Shown: positions 6,533 through 15,574, counted from the first letter of the stretch. The stretch is 64,000 nt of DNA from Kutzneria viridogrisea (GCA_014138725.1 JACJID010000003.1:992001-1056000), one strand, 5' to 3'. Notes: generated by a model from the sequence alone, not told the origin. Made by a program: numbers and translations.

Positions 6533-7498
6533 ATGTTCGCCGTGTACGCCTCAGCCCCGAACCCGAACGACCCCCTGGCCTCGCTGGTGGTCGGCGAGCG
6601 CGACGCCCCCGAGCCCCCGCCCGGCTGGGTGAGCGTCTCGGTGCGCGCGGCCAGCCTGAACATGCACGACCTGTGGACCCTGCGCGGGGTGGGCATCAAG
6701 CCCGAACGCTTCCCGATGATCCTGGGCTGCGACGGGGCCGGGGTGCTGGCGGACGGCACCGAGGTGGTGCTGCACTCGGTGATCGGCGACCCGGAGTTCA
6801 GCGGGGACGAGACCCTGGACCCCAAGCGCAGCCTGCTCACCGAGGTGCACCAGGGCAGCTTCGCGGACACCATCGTGGTGCCCCGGCGCAACGTGCTGCC
6901 CAAGCCCGCGTCGATGACCTTCGCCGAGGCGGCCTGCATGGGCACGGCCTGGCTGACGGCCTACCGCATGCTGTTCGTGAAGTCCGGGCTGCGCCCCGGC
7001 CAGACCATGCTGGTGCAGGGCGCCTCCGGCGGGGTGTCCACCGCGCTGATCCAGCTGGGCGTGACGGCCGGGTTCCGGGTGTGGGTCACCGGGCGCAGCG
7101 AGGAGAAGCGGGCCGTGGCCACCTCGCTGGGGGCGCACGCCACCTTCGAGTCCGGTGCCCGGCTGCCCGAGCGGGTGGACGCCGTGTTCGAGACCGTGGG
7201 CAAGGCCACCTGGTCGCACACGATGCGCTCGCTCAAGCCGGGCGGCACGGTGGTGATCTCCGGGGCCACCAGCGGGGACGCCTCGCCCGCCGAGTTGCAG
7301 CGGCTGTTCTTCCTCCAGCTCAACGTGGTCGGCGCCACCATGGGCACCCGCGATGAGCTGGTCGACCTGCTGCGGCTGTGCGAGCTGACCGGGATCCGCC
7401 CGCACATCGGCGCCGAGCTGCCCTTCGAGCAGGCCGGGCAGGGGCTGCGCGCGATGTTGGACGGAGAGGTGCATGGCAAGATCGTCTTGAGCCGCTGA
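6533..7498 (+). CDS. Zinc-type alcohol dehydrogenase / quinone oxidoreductase family (MDR)
   Basis: 321 aa, medium-chain dehydrogenase/reductase fold. An N-terminal GroES-like domain (NMHDLWTLRG, ILGCDGAGVL) is followed by the NAD(P)-binding Rossmann motif QGASGGVSTALIQLG at about residues 160-174. The Cys ligands for structural zinc are absent, as in zinc-free quinone-oxidoreductase members. It likely reduces an enone or quinone with NADPH. The start at 6533 is divergent from the small membrane protein, with 66 bp shared upstream region. Confidence 0.85.
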   Translation: MFAVYASAPNPNDPLASLVVGERDAPEPPPGWVSVSVRAASLNMHDLWTLRGVGIKPERFPMILGCDGAGVLADGTEVVLHSVIGDPEFSGDETLDPKRSLLTEVHQGSFADTIVVPRRNVLPKPASMTFAEAACMGTAWLTAYRMLFVKSGLRPGQTMLVQGASGGVSTALIQLGVTAGFRVWVTGRSEEKRAVATSLGAHATFESGARLPERVDAVFETVGKATWSHTMRSLKPGGTVVISGATSGDASPAELQRLFFLQLNVVGATMGTRDELVDLLRLCELTGIRPHIGAELPFEQAGQGLRAMLDGEVHGKIVLSR

Positions 7499-7568
7499 CC
7501 CCGGGAACGGTTACGGTGCTGCGTGATCGGCGCGCATCGCCGCGCGCCGTTACCACCGGGGAGAGCAG

Positions 7569-8963
7569 ATGAGTTCCACAGGGGTCTTCCGGCGCAAGCC
7601 GATCGACCAGATCACCAACGACAGCGAGAGCGGGCTGCAACGCTCGCTGGGCCTGTGGCAGCTGACCGCCATCGGGGTGGGCGGCATCATCGGCGCGGGC
7701 ATCTTCGCGCTGGCCGGTGCGGTGGCGAACAAGACCGCGGGCCCCGCCGTGCTGATCTCGTTCCTGATCGCGGGCATCGCCAGCGCGGCGGCGGCCTTCT
7801 CCTACGCGGAGTTCGCCGGGCTGATCCCCAAGGCGGGCTCGGCCTACACCTACGGCTACGCGGTGCTGGGCGAGGTGGTCGGCTGGTTCATCGGCTGGGA
7901 CCTGCTGCTGGAGTACACCGCCATCGTGGCCGTGGTGGCCATCGGCATCTCCGGCTACTTCGGCTTCCTGTTGGGACAGTTGGGGATCCACCTGCCCGCC
8001 TGGATGCTGGGCGCCCCGGGAACCGGGGACGGGCACGTGTTCGACCTGTTCGCCGCCCTGCTGTGCCTGCTGATCGCGTTCCTGCTGACCCTGGGCATCC
8101 GGGCCGCGGCCCGGTTCGAGACCGTCGTGGTCGGCATCAAGGTCGTGGTGGTGCTGATCGTGGTCGCGGTCGGCTTCTTCTACGTCAAGTCCGGGAACTA
8201 CACGCCGTTCTTCCCCTTCGGCGTTGGCGGTGCGGTCACCGGTGCGGCCACCGTGTTCTTCGCGGTGTTCGGCTACGACGCCATGTCCACCGCCGCCGAG
8301 GAGTCCAAGGACGCCCAGCGGCACATGCCCAAGGCGATCATCTACTCGCTGGCCATCTCCATGGTGCTCTACGTGCTGGCCTGCCTGGTGCTGACCGGGA
8401 TGCAGCACTACACCGAGATCGACCCGAAGGCCGGGTTCTCCGCCGCCTTCGCCTCGGTGGGCCTGTCCGGGCTGGCCTCGCTGATCGCCGTCGGCGCCAT
8501 CATCGGCATCCTGACGGTGATGTTCACCTTCATGCTCGGCGTGACCCGCGTCTGGTACTCGATGAGCCGCGACGGCCTGCTGCCCCGGTGGTTCGCCAAG
8601 ACCCACCCGGTACGCAAGGTGCCCACCCGGATCACCTGGATCACCGGCGTGGTCTCCGCGCTGATCGCCGGGTTCCTGCCCATCGGTGCCGCCGCCGAGC
8701 TGACCAACATCGGCATCCTGCTGGCCTTCGTGGTGGTGTGCGTCGCGGTGGTCGTGCTGCGCTACCGCAAGCCCGACCTGCCACGCACCTTCCGCACCCC
8801 GGGCATGCCGGTGGTGCCGATCATCGGCGTGGTCTTCTCCATCTGGCTGATCACGTTCCTGGAGCCGGAGACCTGGCTGCGCTTCGCGGTGTGGTTCGTG
8901 ATCGGACTGATCGTGTACTTCGCCTACGGCAAGCGGCACTCGCTGCTCAACCGGCAGGACTGA
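7569..8963 (+). CDS. APC-family amino acid permease (cationic amino acid transporter type)
   Basis: 464 aa with about 12-13 transmembrane helices. The first-helix signature GVGGIIGAGIFALAG is the substrate-binding GxG region of the APC superfamily, and FAVFGYDAMSTAAEE in TM6 matches the YfnA/CAT-type subgroup. It imports amino acids, probably cationic or broad range, using a proton or Na gradient; the substrate is not set by the sequence. GGGGAG lies about 5 bp upstream of the ATG. Its 3' end overlaps the convergent nitronate monooxygenase gene by 17 bp. Confidence 0.9.
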   Translation: MSSTGVFRRKPIDQITNDSESGLQRSLGLWQLTAIGVGGIIGAGIFALAGAVANKTAGPAVLISFLIAGIASAAAAFSYAEFAGLIPKAGSAYTYGYAVLGEVVGWFIGWDLLLEYTAIVAVVAIGISGYFGFLLGQLGIHLPAWMLGAPGTGDGHVFDLFAALLCLLIAFLLTLGIRAAARFETVVVGIKVVVVLIVVAVGFFYVKSGNYTPFFPFGVGGAVTGAATVFFAVFGYDAMSTAAEESKDAQRHMPKAIIYSLAISMVLYVLACLVLTGMQHYTEIDPKAGFSAAFASVGLSGLASLIAVGAIIGILTVMFTFMLGVTRVWYSMSRDGLLPRWFAKTHPVRKVPTRITWITGVVSALIAGFLPIGAAAELTNIGILLAFVVVCVAVVVLRYRKPDLPRTFRTPGMPVVPIIGVVFSIWLITFLEPETWLRFAVWFVIGLIVYFAYGKRHSLLNRQD

Positions 8964-10008
8964 ACCGGTCCGCGGCCCGGGACAGCGCGTCCCGGGCCTG
9001 CCCGGCCAGCCTGGCCACCAGCTCGGCCGCGGGCACCTGCACCGCCAACGGGTAGGTCTGCCCCGCCCACAGGTGCACCGCCTCCGGGTCACCCGCCTTG
9101 GCCGAGGCCACCCGCAGCGGCCTGGTCAGGTGGTGCACCTGCGGGTACGCCGCCGGGGCGTGCGGGCCGTTCTCGGTGAGGAACCGGTTCACCAGGCCCC
9201 GCGCGGGCCGCCCGGTGAACGCACGCGTGACCGCCGTGCGGCGGGTCCCCGCCAGCACCGCCGCCCGGTGCGTCGCCGAGGTGCCCGACTCGGGGCAGAG
9301 CAGGAAGGCCGTGCCCAGTTGCGCCGCCACGGCGCCCGCCGAGATCGCCGCGGCCACGTCGGCCCCGTGCACCAGACCGCCCGCGGCGATCAGCGGCAGG
9401 TCGGTCGTCGCCGCGACGCGCCGCAGCAGGGCCAGCAGCCCGAACTCCTCGCCCCCGCCGGGGCTCACCCCGTCGTCGGCCAGCGTGCCCCGGTGCCCGC
9501 CCGCCTCAAAACCCTGCACGCACAACACATCCGCCCCCGCGGCCACGGCCTGGCGGGCCTCCGCCGGAGTGGTCACCGTAGCCACCACCTGGGCCCCCGC
9601 GGCGTGCAGCCGGTGCACGGCCTCGGCATCGGGCAGCCCGAACGTGAACGACACCACGGGGATCCGCTGCGCAATCACCAGCTCCAGTTTCGCCGGGTAC
9701 TCGTCGTCCTCCCAGCGCGGCTGACCGGCGGCCACCCCGTAGCGGTCGGCCTGCTCCTGCACCCGGTGCTGGTAGGCCGCCAACTCGGGCGCCACGTCGG
9801 GCCCCGGCACGAACAGGTTCACGCCGAAGCGCCCGCCGGTGAGTTCGGCGGTGCGCGCGATCTGGTCGGCCAGCGCCTGGGTGCTCAGGTAGCCGCCCGG
9901 TACGAAGCCGAAACCGCCCGCCCGCACGACCTCGGCGACCAGTTCGGGGGTGGACACGCCACCGGCCATCGGCGCGACGATCACTGGAATCGCTAGCTCG
10001 CAGATCAC
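8947..10008 (-). CDS. Nitronate monooxygenase family (2-nitropropane dioxygenase-like) flavoprotein
   Basis: 353 aa TIM-barrel FMN enzyme. It shows IVAPMAGGVSTPELV at the N-terminus, VQGFEAGGHRG (the conserved Q-x-x-E-A-G-G-H with catalytic His), and PLIAAGGLVHGADVAAA for the phosphate-binding segment. It oxidises nitronates such as propionate-3-nitronate to carbonyl compounds and nitrite, a detoxification role. It lies 10 bp downstream of an M50-like membrane protein gene on the same strand, so they are likely co-transcribed. Its stop overlaps the convergent permease. Confidence 0.9.
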   Translation of the reverse strand: MICELAIPVIVAPMAGGVSTPELVAEVVRAGGFGFVPGGYLSTQALADQIARTAELTGGRFGVNLFVPGPDVAPELAAYQHRVQEQADRYGVAAGQPRWEDDEYPAKLELVIAQRIPVVSFTFGLPDAEAVHRLHAAGAQVVATVTTPAEARQAVAAGADVLCVQGFEAGGHRGTLADDGVSPGGGEEFGLLALLRRVAATTDLPLIAAGGLVHGADVAAAISAGAVAAQLGTAFLLCPESGTSATHRAAVLAGTRRTAVTRAFTGRPARGLVNRFLTENGPHAPAAYPQVHHLTRPLRVASAKAGDPEAVHLWAGQTYPLAVQVPAAELVARLAGQARDALSRAADRFSPAG

Positions 10009-10018
10009 CTAGCCGACC

Positions 10019-10699
10019 CTAGCGCGGCAGCAACAGCGTGGCACCCACGACGAGGGAGGCGATCGTCACCGCGCCGAACAGCAGCACCCACAGGGTGCCC
10101 GCGATCCCGGTGAGCCGGGCCAACTGGTCGGCGTCGGAGTCGGGGGCACGTCCCCTGCGCCGCTTGCGTTGCAGCTCGAACACCGGCCGCACCCCGCCCA
10201 GCAGCAGGAACCAGGCCGCCACGTAGCCAAAGGCGGCCTGCACCTGGACGCTGGTGTACCAGGACACCGCGAAGACCAGCGCCCCGGTGACCACCACCGA
10301 GACCACGCCGAACACGTTGCGGATCATCACCAGCATCGCGGCCAGCAGCACGATGATGGCCCACAGCAGCACGGTGGTCTGCCCGGCGGCGATCAGGGCG
10401 GCGGCGCCCAGGCCCAGCAGCGAGGGCGTGACGTAGCCCGCGGCCGCGGTGAGCACCATGCCCGGTCCGCGCGGCTTGCCCCGGGTGAGGGTGAGCCCCG
10501 AGGTGTCCGAGTGCAGCTGGATCCCGGTGAGCCTGCGCCCGGTCAGCAGGGCGACCAGCGCGTGGCCGCCCTCGTGCGCGATGGTCACGGCGTTGCGGGT
10601 GATCCGCCACACCGACCAGGGCAGCACCGCGATCAGCGCGATCACCGCCGTGACGCCCGCGATGGCGAGCTGCGTGTTGAGCTGTTCTGGCAGGTTCAT
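10019..10699 (-). CDS. M50-like membrane metalloprotease family protein
   Basis: 226 aa with five or six hydrophobic helices. The motif HEGGH (His42, Glu43, His46) lies in the first helix region (TIAHEGGHALVALLTGRR), as in the M50B-like actinobacterial proteins. The second M50 zinc motif (NxxPxxxLDG) is not evident, so proteolysis is unproven. The family member may process membrane substrates. The nitronate monooxygenase gene follows in the same direction after 10 bp. A divergent HD hydrolase gene begins 47 bp upstream. Confidence 0.8.
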   Translation of the reverse strand: MNLPEQLNTQLAIAGVTAVIALIAVLPWSVWRITRNAVTIAHEGGHALVALLTGRRLTGIQLHSDTSGLTLTRGKPRGPGMVLTAAAGYVTPSLLGLGAAALIAAGQTTVLLWAIIVLLAAMLVMIRNVFGVVSVVVTGALVFAVSWYTSVQVQAAFGYVAAWFLLLGGVRPVFELQRKRRRGRAPDSDADQLARLTGIAGTLWVLLFGAVTIASLVVGATLLLPR

Positions 10700-10746
10700 C
10701 GCGTCCTCTTCTAGTGCACCCGAGGTGGTGGACGCGTGAGGGGCCC

Positions 10747-11202
10747 ATGGCGTTGTATCGGGCGATGACCTTCACCGTGCAGGACGCTGTCCGGATCGCG
10801 ACGCAGGCGCACGACGGCCAGCTGGACAAGGCGGGCAAGCCCTACATCGGTCACCCGGTGCGGGTGATGAACCGGGTCAGCGGGGACTACGAGCGTATGG
10901 CCGCGGTGCTGCACGACGTGATCGAGGACACCCCGGTGACCGCCGAGGACCTGCTCGCGCAGGGCTGCCCGCCCCGGGTGGTGACGGCGGTGGTGGCGCT
11001 GAGCAAGGAGCCGGGCGAGCCGCAGGCCGACTACATCGCCCGGGTGGCCGCCGACCCGATCGCCGTGGTGGTCAAGCGGGCCGACATCGCCGACAACTTC
11101 TCCCCGCCGCGCTTCGACGTGCTGGACGAGGCCACCCAGCACCGGCTGCGCGGCAAGTACGGCGAGGCGCTGCGGCTGCTCGACGTACTCGCGCGATCCT
11201 GA
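10747..11202 (+). CDS. HD-domain protein, RelA/SpoT hydrolase-like (MESH1 type)
   Basis: 151 aa from the ATG at 10747, preceded by GAGGGG; a GTG at 10714 would add 11 residues. The HD-domain metal ligands are visible: His in ATQAHDGQ, the HD pair in AAVLHDVIEDT, and Asp in VKRADIADN. This is the order seen in small stand-alone ppGpp hydrolases (Mesh1). It would hydrolyse (p)ppGpp or a related nucleotide (in animal MESH1, NADPH) in the cytoplasm. The synthetase domain is absent. Divergent from the M50-like gene and followed closely by a DUF3224 gene. Confidence 0.8.
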   Translation: MALYRAMTFTVQDAVRIATQAHDGQLDKAGKPYIGHPVRVMNRVSGDYERMAAVLHDVIEDTPVTAEDLLAQGCPPRVVTAVVALSKEPGEPQADYIARVAADPIAVVVKRADIADNFSPPRFDVLDEATQHRLRGKYGEALRLLDVLARS

Positions 11203-11238
11203 CGTGAACTGACAGGTACGGCCAGCAGGATGACCGGC

Positions 11239-11634
11239 ATGACAACCGTGACCGGGACGTTCGACATCACCCGCTGGGACGAGGACACCTACGAGGAGGC
11301 CGAGGGCGGCAAGCTGGGCCGCGTGGTGGTGGGCAAGACCTTCCACGGCGGCATCGAGGGCACCAGCACCGCGAACCTGCTCACCGCCGTGTCCCCCGTG
11401 CCCACCTCGGCCGCGTACGTGGCGATCGAGCGGGTGACTGCCACACTCGGTGACCGCTCCGGCACCTTCGTGCTGCGGCACACCGCGATCGGCTCGGCCG
11501 AGGGCGGGGAGATGGACATCGCCGTGGTGCCGGACACGGCCACCGGGCAGCTGACCGGGCTGCGCGGACAGCTCGCGATCACGCGACACGACGACGGCAG
11601 CCACACCTACTCGTTCGAGTACAGCCTCACCTGA
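11239..11634 (+). CDS. DUF3224 domain-containing protein
   Basis: 131 aa; the second in-frame ATG (11239) has an AGGA about 8 bp upstream and is preferred over 11230. The whole protein is the DUF3224 beta-barrel-like domain, with the typical TFDITRWDEDTYEE start, GTSTANLLTAVSP in the middle and HTYSFEYSL at the end. The family has no established enzyme activity; it resembles small ligand-binding or allergen-like barrels. It lies 36 bp after the HD hydrolase and may be co-transcribed with it. Confidence 0.8.
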   Translation: MTTVTGTFDITRWDEDTYEEAEGGKLGRVVVGKTFHGGIEGTSTANLLTAVSPVPTSAAYVAIERVTATLGDRSGTFVLRHTAIGSAEGGEMDIAVVPDTATGQLTGLRGQLAITRHDDGSHTYSFEYSLT

Positions 11635-11845
11635 TCCGGTGATACCGGGCGACCCGGACACGGTGACGATCACCACAGCGGCGCCACTCAGCAGGTAACC
11701 ATCCCGCCAAACGGGCGCCAGCGTTGCCCCGGACGTCGCAGCGGGGATCGCCGCCAACGTCACCTCCGCACCGGGACACTTCCCCGTTTGCGCTGGTCCA
11801 CGGCACGATCGGGAGGCCGCCACCCCGGCACGAGGAGATGACGTG

Positions 11846-12325
11846 ATGATCAGGATCGCCATCACCGGGCACCGAGGGCTCCCCGATCCCACCAGGACGC
11901 TCGTTGACGCCGCACTGCGCTCGGAGATCAACCGACTCGGCGAGCGGGGACTCGTTGGAGTGAGCTGCCTGGCCGACGGTGCCGACGCGCTGTTCGCCCA
12001 GGCCGTGCTCGACTCCGGCGGTGACCTGGTCGCGGTGCTGCCCGCTCGGGGCTACCGGGAGCGGCTGCCCGCCGACTACCACCCCACCTTCGACGCCCTG
12101 CTGGAGCGGGCCGCCGAGGTGATCACCCTGGACTACGACAAGCCCGGATCGGCCGCCTACATGGCCGCCAGCGTGCGCATGGTCCAGGGCGCCGACCACC
12201 TCGTTGCGGTGTGGGACGGGCAGCCCGCGGCCGGACAGGGCGGCACCGCGGACGTGGTCACCCACGCCCGCGGCCAAGGCCTGCCGGTCACCGTGATCTG
12301 GCCCGAGGGCAGCAGCCGGGGCTGA
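11846..12325 (+). CDS. SLOG-type (DprA/LOG/YpsA-like) nucleotide-binding protein
   Basis: 159 aa. The N-terminus IRIAITGHRGLPDP and the segment VSCLADGADALFAQAVLDSGGDLVAVLP are typical of the SLOG Rossmann superfamily (DprA/Smf, LOG, YpsA, TIR-associated SLOG). VWDGQPAAGQGGTADVV near the C-terminus matches the nucleotide-phosphate binding G-G-T segment. Such proteins bind or process NAD-related or other nucleotide ligands, and many act as sensors in conflict systems. Here it stands alone. The adjacent GTG (11843) is an equally possible start; GAGGAG precedes both. Confidence 0.7.
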   Translation: MIRIAITGHRGLPDPTRTLVDAALRSEINRLGERGLVGVSCLADGADALFAQAVLDSGGDLVAVLPARGYRERLPADYHPTFDALLERAAEVITLDYDKPGSAAYMAASVRMVQGADHLVAVWDGQPAAGQGGTADVVTHARGQGLPVTVIWPEGSSRG

Positions 12326-12328
12326 GCC

Positions 12329-12557
12329 CTACCGCGCCGGGTCGCGGTTGTGGAGCCGCTTCGCCCAGAGGTAGCCGAGCACCGTGAGCCCGGCGCACCA
12401 GGCGAGCGCGACCACGAGGCTGTCGCCCACCGGCGTGCCCATCAGCAGCGCCCGCAGCGCCTCGATCACCGGAGTGAAGGGCTGGCGCTCGGCGAACACC
12501 CGCACCCAGCCCGGCATCGAGTCCAGGGTCATCATCAGGATCCCGGGCGGTGGTCAT
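12329..12557 (-). pseudogene. Remnant of DrrB-type ABC-2 permease (internal deletion plus frameshift)
   Basis: The start codon and a few codons survive (ATG at 12557, overlapping the DrrA stop as ATGA, reading MTTAR). After about 15-20 bp the sequence switches to another frame that encodes only the DrrB C-terminus (PGILMMTLDSMPGW, then PFTPVIEALRALLMGTP and the last transmembrane helix ending LWAKRLHNRD). A normal DrrB is about 250 aa, so roughly 180 residues are missing and the two parts are out of frame. The preceding ATPase gene is intact, so the exporter is probably non-functional unless a permease is supplied elsewhere. Confidence 0.8.
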
Positions 12558-13498
12558 GAGCTCGTGGCCTTCTCGCGCGGATGGTCGGTCAGGGCCAGGA
12601 ACACGTCGTCCAGGTCAGGGGTGTGCACCGACAGCGTGTCCACCTCGACCGCTGCCTGCTCCAGCCGGGCCAGCAGTGCCCGCAGCGAGCCGACCCCGCC
12701 GTCCCCCGGCACGTGCAGGGTGAGCGCCTCCTCGTCGCGCGCGGACCCGCCGAGCAGCCGCGCCGCCGAGTCCAGCCCGCCCAGGTCGGCGAACCGCAAC
12801 CGGATGTGGCCGCCGGGCACCAGCCGCTTCAGCTCGGCCGCGGTGCCCTCGGCCACGAGCCTGCCGTGGTCGAGCACCGCGATCCGGTCGGCGAGCTGGT
12901 CGGCCTCCTCCAGGTACTGCGTGGTGAGGAAGATCGTGACCCCGCCCGCGACCAGCTCGCGGATGATCTGCCACATCGTGCGGCGGCTGCGCGGGTCCAG
13001 CCCGGTGGTCGGCTCGTCCAGGAAGATCACCTTCGGGTCGCCGACCAGGGTCATCGCCAGGTCCAGCCGGCGCCGCATGCCACCGGAGTAGGTCGCCACC
13101 GGCCTGCGGGCCGCCTCCACCAGGTCGAAGGTCCCCAGCAGCTCTGCGGTGCGCCGCCTGCCCTCGGCGCGGCCCAGGTGGTGCAGGTCCGCCATCAGCA
13201 CCAGGTTCTCCTCCCCGGTGAGCAGGCCGTCCACCGCCGAGTACTGGCCGGTGACGCCGATCGCCGCCCGCACCGCGTCGGGCTCGGCGGCCAGGTCGTG
13301 GCCCGCGACGCGGACCTGCCCGGCGTCGGCGCCGATCAGCGTGGACAGGATCTGCACCGTGGTGGTCTTGCCCGCCCCGTTCGGGCCGAGCAGGGAGAAG
13401 ATCGTGCCCTGCTGCACGGTCAGGTCGATTCCGTCGAGAACGACCTTGTCGCCGAAGGACTTGCGCAGCCCCGTCACGGCGATCGCGGGCTGCTTCAC
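12554..13498 (-). CDS. DrrA-type ABC transporter ATP-binding protein
   Basis: 314 aa from a GTG that overlaps the P450 stop (GTGA). Walker A is GPNGAGKTT, the signature is YSGGMRRRLDLAM and Walker B is VIFLDEPTTGLD, with the DrrA-specific Q-loop GVTGQYSAVDGLLTGEENL and a C-terminal regulatory domain ending in LDDVFLALT. Members energise export of antibiotics or lipids with a DrrB permease. Its own drrB partner directly downstream is reduced to a fragment. It is the fourth gene of a leftward operon starting with the ribbon-helix-helix regulator. Confidence 0.93.
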   Translation of the reverse strand: MKQPAIAVTGLRKSFGDKVVLDGIDLTVQQGTIFSLLGPNGAGKTTTVQILSTLIGADAGQVRVAGHDLAAEPDAVRAAIGVTGQYSAVDGLLTGEENLVLMADLHHLGRAEGRRRTAELLGTFDLVEAARRPVATYSGGMRRRLDLAMTLVGDPKVIFLDEPTTGLDPRSRRTMWQIIRELVAGGVTIFLTTQYLEEADQLADRIAVLDHGRLVAEGTAAELKRLVPGGHIRLRFADLGGLDSAARLLGGSARDEEALTLHVPGDGGVGSLRALLARLEQAAVEVDTLSVHTPDLDDVFLALTDHPREKATSS

Positions 13499-14700
13499 GA
13501 CCGCGCTCCCCCGGTCAACAGGGGCAGGGACCGCACACCGGTCAGATTCGGCGAGGGCATGAAGGTCACCGGAGCCTCGGGATCGGTGCGCAGGCCGGGG
13601 AAGCGGTCCAGCAGCAGGTTCAGCGCGACCCGGCCCTCCAGGCGGGCCAACGGGGCGCCGAGGCAGAAGTGGATGCCGCGGCCGAAACCCAGGTGCGGGT
13701 TGGGATCGCGGGTCACATCGAACACCTCGGGGCGGTCGAACTGGCGGGCGTCGCGGTTGGCGGCCCCGACCCACACCATCAGCATCTGGTTGGCGGGCAG
13801 GCGAACCCCGCCCAGCTCCACCTCCTCGGTGTTGCGGCGCGCGACCGCCGAGAACGGGCTGAGGAAGCGCAGCGACTCCTCGATCGCACCGGGCACCTTC
13901 GAGCGGTCCGCCCGCACCTGCGCCGCCTGCTCCGGGTGGGCGTCCAGGCACAGGATCGTGTTGCCCAGCAACATGGTTGTGGTGATGTGCCCGGCCAACA
14001 GCAGGATGCTGGCGAAGTTGACGACCTGGTTGTCGTTGAGCCGGTCGCCGTCCACCTCGGCCTGCACGAGCTGGGTCAGCAGGTCCTCACGCGGCTTGGT
14101 CCTGCGCTCGGCGGCGTGCGCGCGCAGGTAGTCCAGCATGGGCTGGAGCTGTTCCTGCTGCTTCTGGAACTCCCGCGCCTGCTCCCCGCTCTCGTCCTTG
14201 AGCGAGAACTGGTTGGCGTTGGCGAACAGTGCGTCCACCCAGTGCCGGAACAGCTCCCGGTCACCGCTGGGCACGCCGAGCAGGTCGGCGATGACGATCA
14301 CGGGCAGCGGGTAGGCGAGATCGGCCACCAGCTCCCAGCTCTGCTTGTCCGCCACGGCATCGAGCAGTTCGCCGGTGAGGGCGTGGATCCTCGGCTCCAG
14401 GTCGGCCACGATCTTCGGCGTGAAGGCGTGACTGACCAGGTTGCGCAGCTTGCGGTGGTCGGGCGGGTCCATCTGCAGCAGGTTGCCCTCGCTCATCGAG
14501 GGGTCGGCGATCTCGGGGAAGAACATCGTCAGGTCCGAGGAGTAGGTGCGCGGGTCACTGAAGATCCGCGCCGCCTCCTGGTGGCCGTAGACGTTCCACA
14601 GGCCGAGTTCCTCGACGAACTCGACCGGTTGCGCGGGTTGCTGTCCGCGCACCCAGAACTGCTCCGGGTGGATACCCCACTGGTCGGCGAGCGTGGTCAT
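13495..14700 (-). CDS. Cytochrome P450 within the RHH/DUF4097/Drr cassette
   Basis: 401 aa soluble bacterial P450. The I-helix oxygen-binding motif is AGHITTT, the K-helix ExxR is EESLR, and the heme ligand motif FGRGIHFCLGAPLARLE places the axial Cys at residue 346. It needs ferredoxin and reductase partners, none of which are adjacent; a ferredoxin gene lies at 53.1 kb. It lies 37 bp downstream of the DUF4097 gene and overlaps the DrrA gene. The substrate cannot be deduced; linkage to an exporter suggests modification of a small hydrophobic compound. Confidence 0.93.
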   Translation of the reverse strand: MTTLADQWGIHPEQFWVRGQQPAQPVEFVEELGLWNVYGHQEAARIFSDPRTYSSDLTMFFPEIADPSMSEGNLLQMDPPDHRKLRNLVSHAFTPKIVADLEPRIHALTGELLDAVADKQSWELVADLAYPLPVIVIADLLGVPSGDRELFRHWVDALFANANQFSLKDESGEQAREFQKQQEQLQPMLDYLRAHAAERRTKPREDLLTQLVQAEVDGDRLNDNQVVNFASILLLAGHITTTMLLGNTILCLDAHPEQAAQVRADRSKVPGAIEESLRFLSPFSAVARRNTEEVELGGVRLPANQMLMVWVGAANRDARQFDRPEVFDVTRDPNPHLGFGRGIHFCLGAPLARLEGRVALNLLLDRFPGLRTDPEAPVTFMPSPNLTGVRSLPLLTGGARS

Positions 14701-14737
14701 GTCTTGTCCCCCTTCGTTGGTACTACGAGTAAGTCAG

Positions 14738-15574
14738 TCAGGAACGGCGGATCAGGATGTCGCCGTAGGAGGTGCGGGCCCGCACCTCGACGGTCTGCTC
14801 GGCCGAGCCGGGACCGTCCGCGGTGTCCAGCTCGTTGTGCACGGCGCCGAACTGCGAGCTCAGGTCCAGCCAGGCGGCACTGCCCTCACGGACACCGACC
14901 TCCAGTTCCCCGCAGGCGGTGACCAGCGCGACCGAACCGCGCACGACCTCGCCCAGCCGGACGTTGCCGTTGGCGGTCTTGGCGTTCACCGCGCCGAGCG
15001 CCCGGCCCACCGTGATGTCCCCGTTGGCCGCGCTGGCCCGCAGGTCGCCGGTGACCTCGCCCAGCCAGCTGTCCCCGTTCGCGTTCTTGATCACCGCACT
15101 GCCGTCGACCGCGCGGACCCGCAGCACCCCGGTCCCGATGGAGACCTGGGCGTCGCCCTCGACCCGCTCCACGGCGACCTCCCCGCCCGAGGTGGTCAGG
15201 TGCAGCGGGCCGGTGCTGTCGAGCTGGACGCGGCCGGTGCCGCTGCTGAACGTGCACTCGCCGAGCCGGCCCGTGGAGCGGAAGTCGCCCACCCCTGTCG
15301 TGGCGTGCACCTGCGAGCCGCTGGGCAGGTCGAGCGTCACGTCGACCGAGCCCGGCTTGCCGAACAGGCCGCTCTTGGGCGCCTTCACCAGAAGTGTGCC
15401 ACCCACGTGCTCCACGCGGGCCTGCTTGGCGGCCTTGATGTCGCTCTCGCGGGACGGGTCGGTCGGCCGCACCTCGACGACGGTGTCGGTGCGGTCGCTC
15501 GCGGTGATCCGCAGGTAGCCGACCCCGAGTGTGATCGTGACGGGAATGGGGCCGGGCGTGGCGAAAGTGGGCAT
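14738..15574 (-). CDS. DUF4097 family beta-strand repeat protein
   Basis: 278 aa, made of short repeating beta strands (for example KNANGDSWLGEVTGDLRASAANGDITVG and SAKTANGNVRLGEV-like units) that form a right-handed beta helix typical of DUF4097/DUF4098 adhesin-like proteins. There is no signal peptide or membrane helix, so it is likely cytoplasmic. The start fits MPTFATPGPIPVT, a frequent N-terminus of this subgroup. It follows the ribbon-helix-helix gene by 46 bp; that pairing recurs in actinobacteria next to Drr exporters (from family knowledge). Biochemical role unknown. Confidence 0.85.
   Translation of the reverse strand: MPTFATPGPIPVTITLGVGYLRITASDRTDTVVEVRPTDPSRESDIKAAKQARVEHVGGTLLVKAPKSGLFGKPGSVDVTLDLPSGSQVHATTGVGDFRSTGRLGECTFSSGTGRVQLDSTGPLHLTTSGGEVAVERVEGDAQVSIGTGVLRVRAVDGSAVIKNANGDSWLGEVTGDLRASAANGDITVGRALGAVNAKTANGNVRLGEVVRGSVALVTACGELEVGVREGSAAWLDLSSQFGAVHNELDTADGPGSAEQTVEVRARTSYGDILIRRS

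Noticed and set aside
12288-12557. A complete 89-codon gene starting at the drrB ATG
   Set aside because: After the first codons it reads the wrong frame of the drrB tail and overlaps the SLOG gene; it is a by-product of the deletion.
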